Positions 35,298 to 46,921 of a DNA stretch of 64,000 nucleotides are shown one piece after another. The position numbers were made by a program, and so were the translations under genes. Within the stretch, counting starts at the first letter, position 1. Every line of letters starts with the position of its first letter. The notes beneath the pieces were generated by a model. The model was not told where the DNA came from. It saw nothing but the letters and a program-made list of their open reading frames with translations, and searched no databases. The stretch spans positions 1 through 64,000 of the forward strand of contig JAMYHX010000037.1 of NCBI GenBank assembly GCA_025529335.1. Direction: 5' to 3'. This DNA is from Rhizopus sp. PT2906. Taxonomy: Eukaryota; Mucoromycota; Mucoromycetes; Mucorales; Rhizopodaceae.

Positions 35298-35753
35298 TCT
35301 AGGTTATAAAGTGTTTGAGCTAAAGGAACTCTCATCAGACTGTTATCCTCACTAACCTGATGATAGCTTTCAGAGATTATTGAAGGCAAGAGAAAAAAAA
35401 ATAAAAAAAAAAAGTTGCTGCTGATATCCTTGGCCGCGTCAAAGCTTATTTATCACACACAGATTATGTCAAATGTTAGCTTCATACTATTTATCACAGT
35501 GATGTTGTCACCTGCGTTAGATACGGTGAAATGACTCATTTTCTTAATTAAAGTAGAATATCTCTACAATATGAAATTAGAAATATCATCTCCATATATT
35601 CTGACTAGACGATATAAGCTTTTCTACTAAGGTGAATATTACGCTATATTTTTTATTCAAATGGGTAACACTAGAGACGCTGCAATAGGATACTGCAAGA
35701 TCCAAAAAAGGAAATCCCCACAATTTATTTCAGGAGAGCATACGGTCTTTTAA

Positions 35754-38341
35754 TTACAGCCACGTAATGAGGCAGATCAATAGATCATTGGTGCAGCAGA
35801 CCTTACAAAGCTTCATGCTGATACAGTGAAACAAATCTGATAAATAACGCCAAAGTAATAGTTCATGGCAAAGAAGGCCTTGGTCTTCATTTAGGGTAGA
35901 AAACCTTTCTTGCTGAGCAACAGGGACAGGAGCATGAGGAGAAAAAGGCAGCTTGGTTACGCGGCTGACCGAAAAAATATGCTTGCACATCTTTGTTTGA
36001 TCAGGGCAGCTGCAGTTCTTCAAAAAGCCTTCTTTTGTATCCATCTTATAAAAGAGAATGTCTTCAGTAAAGGATCTGCACTGATAGACATTTTCTTCGA
36101 GCTGCTCTACCATGGAACAGGCAACGTCGTAATCAATACAGTATGCTGCTCTTCTCTTCTTTTCTTCGTTGGCTGTCAAGCGAAACCCACCAAAATCATG
36201 CGCATCTTTGATTGTATCTTGCCAATAATCTAATGCTACCACTTGAGATAGCAAGTAGACTAGGCGATCTACACGCAAAGAGCGAGAGCGACAAGATAGG
36301 ACGCCTTTAATTGGTTATGATATGATTTTATCAGATTGTTAGTGTGGAAAGAAGCATTCTATAAATAGACAGAAAAGTTAGATTTTAGTAAACTGGAACA
36401 ATAATCATTGATGATTACCTGTCTCCACGCTTTGGACCACAATTCCTTTTGTTATGCCAGCAACAAATATTCTTTGTAAGCGAACTACTCGGGGTCTTAT
36501 TCTTCCAAATGTGTCCAATTACATATGAGTCCAACCTTAGAGCGCCGTTACAATAGCCATTTGAACGTCAGTGCTCCTACCCTCAGATCGACGGTTCCTT
36601 ATCCGACATCCATTGTCAAATCATGTATCACCTTCATCTCAAGGTATTTTCAGGTACCTTGAATCAATAGATAAACCTCGATCAAAGGTCGTCCCAGTTC
36701 TTCCCTTTCTACATGAATGCTTATAGGTCACATAACGATATCCAATTATTGTTATTGTTCATAGATGTTAAAAAGTATAAATATCACTGTTTCATTCATT
36801 GTAAATAAAGATCATCGCATATTTCAGTCTCACTGACTTATTCTCCTTTTCCTATTCTTTTTATTATTACTGGTTTTTTGTCTCTTACCTTTGTATTTGG
36901 CAGAACACTTTTCTCGAAAGCCACAAGCTGTTGAAGTACGCAAGGAATACTTTAAATTCCTTATTTTCAGCAAGGGACAGCTGATAAGCCAAATCGAATG
37001 CTTCTGACGTTTCTGAGTACATCATGCTATTCAGATTAGCGCGAGCACGATCTCTAACCAGCTTTGTATCTTGAGTAGACTTGCTTATTTTCACCTAAAT
37101 GTTACATAATGTTTAACATATGCATCAATCCTATATTTAAAACTTACATCTCTCTTGATGTGGGTTTCCCACGCACGCTTGATATGCTAATGGCACAAGA
37201 GAATGTGAACAGAGCCTTCAAAGACATCTCTAATTGCAGCTGTCTCGGCAGAACTACAATTTATCATAGTTCGCTTCACGTTCAAAGAGAGGTTGGTCTT
37301 TATCCAGGTTAACTATTAATGCAAAGTAGGAATGGTTTCCATATCAGTGATGAAAAAACAAATAGGTAGCTATTTTTGGAGCTGTCCGTAATAGACTTGC
37401 ATGTTTTGTGAGTGCTATCGATACACCATTCTTCAGCTTCTTCAAGGAATTTCTTCTGCCAATCAGATACCCATGAGATTAGGAAAGAACCATTTTCATG
37501 GGTACGAAAAAGAGTCGAGCAGTTTTTTTCTTCTTCCAAATACTTTATCCACTTTCCACAACTATGCTTAGCGCGACAACTTTTTCTTGATAGCTTATTC
37601 ATGTGAGCATTGATGATATTCTTTACATCTTGGTAATTGATTAAAAGTGACATAGGGAAGCTACTGAATGACTTCTTCTTTTCAAGCTATAGAAGGTTAA
37701 ATTATTATCGTGTTTAATAACAGCACAAGGATGAAAACAAGCATCATTATCTCAATGAGGCGTTCGTCATCAATACGTAAAAACTTGATGGTTTTCCAGT
37801 CCATATTTTCGCTGACCTTTTCAGTTATCCATTGTTTGACCTCAAAAGGCAAACGAGAATTCGTAATTTCCTTGATATCCCAAGGACAATGATCAAGATG
37901 CACCCAGTGGTATTCAACATGGATTGTGTCGTCCGTCATGACATGTTTAATGATTTTGGCAGTGCAACCTATCCTGATAGAAGACTTCATAGTAATACAG
38001 GTCTTCTTAGGACGCACAACTTCTAGTTCGTTACTGCTACTATCTTGATCATTATCTACAGAAGATACAATGTTAGTAGTATCAATAGTACCTGTGCTAT
38101 TCTTAGCTTTCTTCTTATCGGCACCAGCATGATCACACAAATAGAAAGTGATGTGAACTGGCAAAGCTTCAAGAATAGGCTTTCCAATAAACTGAAGATT
38201 GCTTGTAATGGAATATTGTCGTTTAAATACCCCACTTAGAATGCGAGAACGCGTCCTTTTTGAACCATTCCTCGAACGTATCAGACGTAAGAGTGATGGT
38301 CTGACCACTTTCCTCATAATCTGGAACAGTAGGACAAACAA
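35754..38341 (-). pseudogene. Mutator-like (MULE) transposase relic
   Basis: Minus-strand segments in order: a FAR1-like N-terminus (DTFEEWFKK..., FYLCDHAGADKKK, SSIRIGCTAKII, YHWVHLDHCP) at about 38341-37750; then NYQDVKNIINAHM and the transposase core WCIDSTHKT (first catalytic Asp) near 37420. Next come RTMINCSSAETAAI, where the usual second Asp is Asn, and LLCH-stop-HIKRAW, where a TAG replaces the expected Trp near 37180. TNNLIKSYHNQLK follows near 36330. The C-terminal LRVDRLVYLLSQVVALDY and the SWIM zinc finger CSCPDQTKMCKH lie near 35980-36280. A frameshift falls between SYL and RSRSL. The break points show it is inactive. Confidence 0.8.
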
Positions 38342-38456
38342 AATCAGCAGTAATAGAAATGGAGATACTTTTAAAGTTTGTAGAGATTTCAGTAGATAAT
38401 ATATATTTAATAACTGTGTGAGCTGTTATGGATAAAGGGTGGCCGTTTCTCTACAG

Positions 38457-38475
38457 GGCAATTTAACGTTATTCC
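38457..38475 (-). repeat. Right terminal inverted repeat of the MULE
   Basis: Read on the minus strand: ggaataacgttaaattgcc, equal to the left terminus apart from three extra bases. It lies about 120 bp from the apparent transposase start, as expected for a MULE 5' end. Confidence 0.7.
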
Positions 38476-38485
38476 ATTCATTTCG
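38476..38485 (+). repeat. Right target-site duplication of the MULE
   Basis: attcatttcg directly after the right terminus, matching 33566-33575 except for one base. Confidence 0.75.
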
Positions 38486-38966
38486 ATTCGGATATTGAAA
38501 CAATGTACTTCTTCCTCTCTCCTTCACTTTGTCACTTTGAGTATAAGAAATATAGAGGAATAAGTATGATGTTGGCATAAGCTGTAATATAGGTCCCTTT
38601 TATTGATAGTCCCCATAGCCAAACACTTACAAGTGTATCCATTTAAATAACATCCGTACAGGTCACGTGCACTGTGACGTAGCTTTGCTTTTTTTGAAAT
38701 TAAGGAAATCGCAGTTTTTTCAACTTTTTCTCTTTTTCTTTATAGCAAAAAAAAACCCTTCCCCCATTGTGTATATTTTTTCCTTCTTCTTCTTTCTTTT
38801 AAGCGTTCATTCCGTTAAAAAAGAAAAAAGAACAAGAAAAAGCGTTTAATTCGACAAGAAGAATTAAATAATAAAAAAGCGAAAAGCCCATAATTACACA
38901 AGTAGAGAGAGATTTGCTTGCACGAAGATCTTCTTCATCTCTGCAATCATCTATTCATAGACGCCA

Positions 38967-40592
38967 ATGGGCACGACTAAAAGTCGTAAATCTAGGCGGA
39001 ATAACTCAAGACCAGCTGCCTTCACCTTTTTATCTAATATCTCGCTCGGAAATGAAAGTGAAAAACCACCTGACGAGCCGTCTATACGAAAGTTATCATT
39101 TTATGCCAACGATACTACACCAACAACAGAAGATATTCATTATGTTAATGAACCTTCTTTTGGAGGTAAACTAAAATAACTTGAAACGAAAAAATAAAGC
39201 TCACCCCTTATGATTCTAGCTGCTTCTTTGCATTCGACAGATAGTAGTTTTTCAGGAGAGGATGAAAGCGCCCTACCTTCTGATACTCAAGACCGAACTT
39301 ATACAGCCGTTACTCAACCCATTATGACACCCAAAGGAAAACAACAGCCTAAGCGCTCACCTTCGGATCATAGCAGTAATCTAACTTTAGACAGTACCAG
39401 CAGTGGTGAGATTCATCATCATAAACTGACGAGAGAGGACAGCGAAAGACCGATTGCTTCTGAAAAAATAAAGAAAAAGACCAACAAAGATGTAAGACTG
39501 ACGGGTAATGCTATGTATTACTGAGACTTACCGTGTTCCGTAGCACACAGCAGGAAGCATGTCATTCATGTCTGTATTCCGTTATTATACGGATAAGCTT
39601 CGTCAATCGACTAGTAAAAAGAAGACTGAGATGTTTGCAAACAAGGGCTATGTGTAAGTTATTATGAAATCAAGTAGACGACATTTATTTACAAGTTATC
39701 TATAGCCAACAACAGTTGGAAAGTTATGATTCTTACCGACATCGAAAAGCTCAATCTTATGCTCACTTCCTTACTCCAGCTGGCTCTTTACTGTAAGTTG
39801 TAGCCATAAAAGACATGAGTTATTCACGCAATTCTTAGTGAGGAAGACAGTATGGATAACGAGACAGCATATGATCCATTCTTCCTTGATGATGATAGCT
39901 ATGGACAATACGGCCTTGATCCAGGCTCTTTGGTATAGTATCATTAGAAGTTTTAATGAAAACTTTAATTTATGAGTTAACACATAGTCTATTTATTATT
40001 TAATAGGGATCTTTGGCTAACGGTATGAGACCATCAGATATGAAGAGAGAAATGAACGAACAGTTTAGACTAAATCATCCAGAGATACCTGTTGAGCTTA
40101 CACTAAGTAAGATTAGGGCCATTAAGCTTCATTTATTAGAAATTGGAAAGCAACTGGACTTGGAAATATCCAGTGTAGCGCATGCTTATGTTTACTTTGA
40201 AAAGCTTGTTATCAAGGTATTTCTAGACACACACTAATATATATGTATATATATGTGTATATAATACTCATTCATGATAATAGAATGTAGTGACGAAAAA
40301 GAACCGTAAATTGATTGCCGCCTGTTGTTTATTTTTAGCAACCAAGGTGAATGAAGCAAAAGGCACATGGTTCAAGCCATTGTTAGAAGCTATGGATGAT
40401 GAATTGAATGTTGACTCAAAAGAAATCCACGAGCATGAATTCGCCGTATTTGCAGATCTTGAATTTAATCTATATGTACCTAAAAGAGAATTCATGCCGC
40501 ACTTTGAGAGAATATTTAGTCATTTGGAACATAAAAGCATACAAGAGTACCTTGGTAATTCGAACTTCTATAACGGTTGTCAAGTTTATTAA
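38967..40592 (+). CDS. CABLES-like cyclin-box protein
   Basis: Seven exons (38967-39165, 39220-39504, 39551-39653, 39706-39792, 39839-39932, 40007-40216 and 40284-40592) give 428 aa. The N-terminal half is basic then Ser/Thr-rich and disordered. The C-terminal third is an atypical cyclin box: VELTLSKIRAIKLHLLEIG, SSVAHAYVYFEKLVIKNVVTKKNRKLIAACCLFLATKVNE, then VDSKEIHEHEFAVFADLEFNLYVP. This is the order and spacing of CABLES1/2, adaptors that link Cdk5/Cdk2 to tyrosine kinases in animals. In fungi the role is not established. One intron (39504/39551) has two possible acceptors 3 nt apart, differing by one codon. Confidence 0.85.
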
Positions 40593-40605
40593 ATAAAGGG
40601 ATATT

Positions 40606-42197
40606 TTATTTTATAACAAGTGGAATGGTATTATTGTCTCCTGTCGTTTGACTGTGTAAACTAATGAATGTGTTCATCTCTCTTCTCGGTAAAGCAGTCC
40701 TTGTGAATAGATACCTGATTTTCTTGAGAAACCGTAACACAGACTTTGGTTGCTGTTCTCTTTCGATTGGATAAGTTGCAGCTGCAGCAGGAGTTGCTGT
40801 TGTATGATTGCCATGACTACTGCTACTACTCGTGCTCGTCGTCAGGCTTTTATTATCCTGTAGCTTTTCTTCTTTTGCAGATATCCAATGTTCTTTAGTC
40901 GTATCTGCACTTGGTATATCTTGCATCTCCTCTTCTTCTTCTGGCATATGTGCTGGATCTGACTTTGAGCTTAACAGGGCTACACCATAGATTAAGACAG
41001 CGATACCTACAAAGACAAGGATAATGGCCCAAGGTGGATAGTTACCGATCTCATCCAGATAGATGATAGTATTCACCAGCCCCAGAGCGGTATAGGTACC
41101 ATAAAACACAGGAACGACCACGACCGAGGAGTAAAGTTTGAGAGCTGTGTTTAGGCAATAGACCTATATGTATAAATTAGATTCCTTTCAGTGCATTTCG
41201 TACACACATGCTTCCCCCTGACCTGCATGACAGCTGTGATAATAAGTGCTAATATTATAAAACGACTTGTATTATCATTAAATTGATTGACTTGAGATTG
41301 AAGTGAGAGAGTGAACAGCTTGACTCTATAAAGATATAATTAGAATGAAACGGCATAAACTATATTATTTCCTGTTACCCGCTTTTTGCTAATAATAGAG
41401 TTTCGCTTGCTAATAATCCACCTTCTATACTAAACATCAAGCCGACGATGTGTTTCATTTTCCTCTGATTCATGTTTGCAAACAAATGCAGTCTTCTTGA
41501 CGTATCTGCAATTTCCCAATTTGACCAAATCGAAAAAAACAGACCGCCAAAGGTGGTAATATTTAATACACTGAAGTAAATGATAAATATGGGTCGAACA
41601 AATAAAATTTTAAGGCTATCTAACGAAATGGATTCTTCGGCTTTTTTATATTGTATGAATAAATATCCCTTAAAGACATATGTAACTTACGATCTTCTCC
41701 ATTGTACATGCCTCCAAAGACAACGATCCATATAACAGATGCTACAACTACAAATGTACCAAGAACATCCTTCCGTGTGATGTTGGTACCAACAAGTATT
41801 TTGGCAAATATAAAGTTAAATATGAGTGCAACACTACCGAGAGGTGCAACCCACTGAGTTTTTAGATAGTCTAGACGTAATCATTGTCAGTTCTTCTCTT
41901 TTTTTTTTTGGGATTTGTTTCTTCTCTTTACTAAGTGCAATGGTACTGCCTATCAATTGACTCGCAATATAGGTGTATAGACCAATATGCCATAGTGGTC
42001 TACTACAGTCTCCACGTTGCTTTTCTCTATTTGCTTCTTTAACATGATCCAGTTTTAATATGTTTAATCCAAGTGCATCCATAAATGATGCGCCTTATAA
42101 ACTTGTTAGTCATTATATGTAAAACATTCTTTGCTACTCTACCTAAAGAGACAAATACACCAATAGCAAACCGTATAACATTGTCTTCTGAACCCAT
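40606..42197 (-). CDS. NIPA-like magnesium transporter (DUF803 family)
   Basis: Six exons (42197-42143, 42093-41932, 41870-41691, 41640-41379, 41325-41223 and 41163-40606) encode 439 aa. Nine or so membrane helices follow the NIPA order: IGVFVSLGASFMDALGLNILKLDH, QWVAPLGSVALIFNFIFAKILVGT, DVLGTFVVVASVIWIVVFGG, and the late NTALKLYSSVVVVPVFYGTYTALGL. The last of these is the family's NxAL...VxPxxY region. A hydrophilic tail of about 125 residues is Ser/Thr/Glu-rich. NIPA proteins move Mg2+ at the plasma membrane or endosomes. The stop lies 13 bp from the stop of the convergent CABLES-like gene, so their transcripts must overlap. Confidence 0.85.
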
Positions 42198-42211
42198 ATT
42201 GAGTGTATATG

Positions 42212-42244
<33 letters not shown>

Positions 42245-42573
42245 GTTTAATCCTTTTTTATTGTATATATATGGTATATAGCATATATATATATTTGTAT
42301 ATACAAGGTTTATTGTCTTTATATGTACAGAAGAAAAGAAAAAGAGAAAGAGAAAGAGAGAAAATCAAGAAATAAAGAAGGAAAGAATATAAAAAGGGGG
42401 GAAAATCATAATAGACACACATATACAAATGTATATTTATATTTATGCATGATCGACTTTTGATAATTCTTTAGAAAGCACTAAATTTAGGCTATTATTA
42501 AAGAAAATTGAATAGGAAAGAAAACAAGGGGGAAACTGATAGAAAGCATCAAGAAGAGGAATAAAGAGTCCAA

Positions 42574-42602
<29 letters not shown>
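42574..42602. repeat. (GA)n microsatellite
   Basis: An uninterrupted gagaga run of about 28 bp flanked on both sides by the words agagtccaaa and aaagagtccaaa. Confidence 0.9.
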
Positions 42603-42605
<3 letters not shown>

Positions 42606-43530
42606 TCCAAAAAGAGAATATGTGTGTGGAAGAAAGTGTATCGAGTACATTAGTCTGCGTTTATAAACATATCAGAGAGATCAAGAGTACATATAAAAAT
42701 ACACTATAAATAATGATTTGAACACATCAAACCTGTGAGATGCACGTTTGTTAGGATGCCACCTTCTATGGCAATAGAGTGATACGAATTGTTTCCCTTT
42801 TCAGAGGTAAATCTCGGAAAACAAAGTTGTATGATTGGCTAGAAATAACCTACATGTCCACAAAAGAAGATGCATGCTATGGATGATCTTGTGTGAGCTA
42901 ATTTAATACATAAGGTGATAATACGTAACAGATATTCAAACGACTTTTTTGAATTTCCTTTAAAGGTTTTTACAACTTTGCATTTTATCTTTAAGGTCGA
43001 GGTATTTTTTTAGAGCAAAAAATGTTACAAAATATGAAAAAAAAGCAAAAGAGGGGTCAGAAGGGGTCTCCCTCCTCTCTCTCCTCTCTCCTTCCTCTTC
43101 CTAATAAGAAAAAGAACAGCTTTTAAAGTGATTACTGTGTTGACATTTGATGAACATGAATGACAGAATATTGCGCTTGGATCATGGTACAAAAGGTATT
43201 TCCAGAACCTAACAACAATAATAATATTGACTTGAATAATGCCTTTAGTATAAAGGCAGTACTAGATAGTACCACTGCTACCACTACTATTATCACTCGG
43301 TAAGAGCATAAAACAGACTACATGTATAATGCTTGCTGTTTGGCAACAATTCAAGACCAGGCCGATGCTTTCTCGAATATTGACATGCAAGACTTCAACA
43401 AGCCTGCATAATTAAACCAATGTTTAATATAGTTTAGACAAAGAATAACAGCACAAATCTCATAGAATGAAAGGACAATCTTCAATCTGTCCAAAGGAAG
43501 CACATTGAGTTCAAATGGGTTGTTTATTAT

Positions 43531-43592
43531 TACTATTACTACTACTACTAATACTACTACTACTACTACTGCTACTACTACTACTACTATTA
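43531..43592. repeat. (TAC)n trinucleotide repeat
   Basis: About 20 units of tac/act with a few substitutions (one gct, one aat), 46 bp downstream of the RhoGAP stop codon, so likely in its 3' UTR or just beyond. Confidence 0.9.
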
Positions 43593-43637
43593 ATATTATT
43601 ATAAATACGTTACTATTATTATTAAAGCTGTTTAAGG

Positions 43638-46600
43638 TTATATTCTTTGATCACTCGTATCATATATAGTCAAGTCATCCACTTCTTCATCTTCATCAAG
43701 GACAGGTGGACCTACTTGCGTATCAGTAACATTGGCCGTATGATTACATATATATACTTACCATCCATATTCTTTTCTAAATCTACAATCGCATTGGGTG
43801 CTCCATCCATATAATTTACACTATTACGATTGCTACGTCCATGCTCTTCTCTCACTAGACGAAGTGTTGTCTTTCGACTTAGAGCAGGCGCAGGCTTCTT
43901 GGTTTCCTCTTCTTCGTCCTCAATCATTCTTGGTGCTGCATCACCATTCTCAGTCGTCCAAAAGATGTATTCAAATTCGCTCATAAATAGGTTGAAAATG
44001 GTAGGTGGGATACCAAGTGTGGGTGAAAATACAATACTCACATTACGCATTGTCATCTTGTTTACATCAGAATGCTGCACCACTCGTATCAAATGGGCTG
44101 TGAGTGCTCGAAGAAGAGTGTAGTTGGATAGAGGAAGAAGAGAGACTAGGCGACCTAGTTCATTGACTCGGTCTTTGCGGTCCAGTAAATCTATGTAAAT
44201 AATGTGTTAATATTATGTTGGTTCGTATTATTCTATTGTCTTACCAATGACATGTAAGAATTCTGTTCGATGTTCTCTTGTCAATACGCTCGTTGGAAGT
44301 TCACGTAGCCACATCTTTAGTAAGCCTGCGACAACATGTACATCATATTCGTTCTTCGAAGCCAGTAGGTTAACATCACCTTCTTGGTTAAATCTCTCCT
44401 TGAGGGCCTTCATAGTGGAGTTACTACCGCTTAAACGATAGATGCCTTCTTCCATAACAGCATTCATAGCATCCAAATACTCAATACAGCGGTATACAAT
44501 AGCAGGCAGCTCATAGCCCTCACTGATTCTTGATATACGTACAGCTACGTCCAAAGGCACACCAAATACCTGCTTGGCAGACTTTGCTTCCTCTTGTTGT
44601 TTAGATTTTTGTCGTTCGGCTTGTTCATGTGATGAACGTGATAAGAAGCCACGGAAGCCAGAAGAGGAATTACTAGTGGAAGAACTGTTGCTCTGACTAA
44701 GCTTCATGTCGGGTTCTCCGTTGTTGGTTGTCGTAGATGAAGAGGACCGTAACAACTGTTGTTGATCAGCACTGCTATTACTGCTACTACTAAACATCTT
44801 TTTGCCCCAAAACGTCATTCGATGAGCCTTGTTTCGTGCTTTCTTTTCATTATCTGCATCATCTGATGCAACTGTTGTAATGATCGTTGGGGAAGCAGCT
44901 CTCTGAGGACGTGAAGAATGGTGTTCCTGCTTCTTTCCTTCTGTTATCAGGTTACCCATTGAACTGCGACGGACAATAGGAGGTCGAGGTGCATGTAGAG
45001 TTCTATTATGATCAAAACTAGGCCTAGACATGTCTGTCATACTACCCCACGTTGTCGGAAGGGAGTCGGAACTCTCACTGGAGATAGAGGGCGTAGGTTG
45101 ATCAGGGATATTCAATCCACCATTTTCTTCTGGATGAACATTGACAGCAGGAACAACAGCGTTGAACTTTTCCATATCTGCTGCATTATCCAACTTGACT
45201 TGACTCATCGGTTGAGCCGAAACTGTTCTGATCTCTCCTTTTGATAACTTTCTAGGCTTCTCTGAAGATTTTTTCTTGTGTGGTTTGAAATTATCCTCGA
45301 GTTGTATATTTTGTGTCAACGCCTGGACCCATTCGTCACGGTCATCATCCGAGTTAGCGCAGAGGATGTGTCGGACAAAGTGAGAGGAACCTGTTTTTCT
45401 TTGCTCAACGATCAAAAATGCGTGTCGATAGATGTTGTTGTATTCTTCTGCTGCTGGTGTAGTTCCTGGCATCTGACGACCGATCTGAGCATTAGTCAAT
45501 CGAATCGAACCCAACTGATTTCCTTCTTTCTGTAGACAATAACGTTAGATCAGGAGAGAAATGGTAAAAAGGACAACTTACAGATTCATAATATTCAAGT
45601 ACGTTATCATTCAATACAAAATAACGAGTCTTCCAGCCTCCAAAGTTCTTGCCTCTCTTGGTTAGATATCCTTCTTTGTGTCCTGGTATTTGGTGCTTTA
45701 CGGTATCTACAATATCAGTGCTTAAAAATTCGCACAGATGTGAGGTATTTTCTAGAGGTAAGGCCACAATATGCTGTAAATATTGTTCCAAGGCGATCTA
45801 TATCCAACATAGTGAATGAGTTTCTGACTATTGGGGTTTTGATCGGGTTTTTCCCTTACCTTTCTTTGATCTACTTTACTGGGCGCATTATTTGAAAATA
45901 ACGCCTTATCGGGTAACTTGCCTATTCTTGCTGTTGCCGATCGATTGCTACGCTGAGCCTTAAGCTTGGAATCAAGCGTTAAAAAGTCAGAATATAGCTT
46001 CTCAACTCTCCATTTTTCTTCAAATTCGTCTTGGTGTCCAAGTGATCCAATCGCAATGATAAATGAAATCACTTCCTTGCCTTTATCATTTGGCTTGATA
46101 TTGGACCCCACAAGCTTGATATGAATATTGGCCATATTTCCCATAAACGAGGTGTTGTCCTGCTTAGGTTCATCATCTGGTTTTTCGTAGGTAGGCAAGC
46201 TGGGAGTTGACATGTTTTTCATTGACTGTTGGATATCACTATTAGCACGATGCAGCACTGCACTCTCACGCTTTGAACGAGTTGTTCGAATGGAAGGAGT
46301 AGCAGGAGGAGGAGAAGCTGCTCTCATGGTTGGATCATGCTCTAGGGCAGCTCGAGTAGGTGGCATCATAGATTCTCTCTGGTGCTGACGTCTATCCAGG
46401 GACGAAGAGGACTTGCTAGGTGTAGGAACTACGATCTTATTGTTGCTGGGCAGAGGTGCACTGTCCTTACGGATAACCTGTGTTGGTGAATGAGGACCAG
46501 GAGCAGGTGAGCCAGGTGAAGATCGACCATGTATGATGTCCTCAGGCTCATTCTGCAGAAAAGTAGCATCGACTCGTTCCTTTAGCGGTCGATAAGGCGA

Positions 46601-46921
46601 CCGTGGTGGTGGCATCGGGCTCAAAGGAGGCAATTCAATAGGTGATGTTTCACTTGGTGTTGAAACAGAGGCATCGTCGGCCTCAGCAATTTCCTTTAAT
46701 GTCTGAGGCGAAATGAGTAAAGAGGTTACTCGCTGCTTGCGAATCATTTCTTTTTCAAGCGAGTTGACTTTATCCAAAAGACCATCACGGTCAGCTGAAA
46801 GTCGAGCATTCTCTTTTTGAAGGTTTTGGATCATGACTCTCTGCTTTTCAATGATCTTCCAAAGCTGATCGTTTTGTGATCGTAAGTGGCTAACTTCATC
46901 TTGGCCGTATGTTAACGACAT
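43638..46921 (-). CDS. BEM3: BEM3-like Rho GTPase-activating protein (PX-PH-RhoGAP)
   Basis: Five exons (46921-45860, 45797-45582, 45529-44245, 44190-43762 and 43714-43638) give 1022 aa. An N-terminal coiled coil (residues about 10-60) precedes a Pro/Ser-rich region. A PX domain follows (about 240-375; WRVEKLYSDFLTLDSKL), then a PH domain (about 400-510; KEGYLTKRGKNFGGWKTRYFVL). The C-terminal RhoGAP domain (about 665-885) carries the arginine finger in GIYRLSGS, plus HVVAGLLKMWLRELP and NVSIVFSPTLGI. This is the architecture of yeast Bem3, which inactivates Cdc42 at polarity sites. The active-site Arg and the Asn that stabilises it are present. Confidence 0.93.

Larger units (their letters stand above)
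33576..38475 (-). mobile_element. Mutator-like transposon (MULE) carrying a Fanzor/TnpB-like gene, decayed
   Basis: A 4.9-kb unit bounded by short inverted termini: ggaacgttaaattgcc at 33576-33591 and its reverse complement, with a 3-nt insertion, at 38457-38475. Abutting 10-bp direct repeats lie at 33566-33575 and 38476-38485 (9/10 identical). Inside, both genes run on the minus strand: the transposase relic on the right and the RuvC nuclease relic on the left. Frameshifts and stops in both show it is not active. The flanks are ordinary host genes: RNASEK ends 58 bp before the left duplication, and the CABLES-like gene starts about 480 bp after the right one. Confidence 0.75.
42198..43637. 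other. Intergenic region, repeat-rich
   Basis: Between the NIPA-like start and the RhoGAP stop, 1.4 kb. It contains (TA/GTATAT)n at about 42209-42242 and 42263-42303, A/G-rich leader DNA, a (GA)n run at about 42574-42602 and a (TAC)n trinucleotide tract near the RhoGAP 3' end. I see no gene. Confidence 0.6.

Noticed and set aside
43531..43592. Trinucleotide tract as a CRISPR-like array
   Set aside because: It is a simple TAC microsatellite with no spacers; no CRISPR array is present or expected in this fungal DNA.
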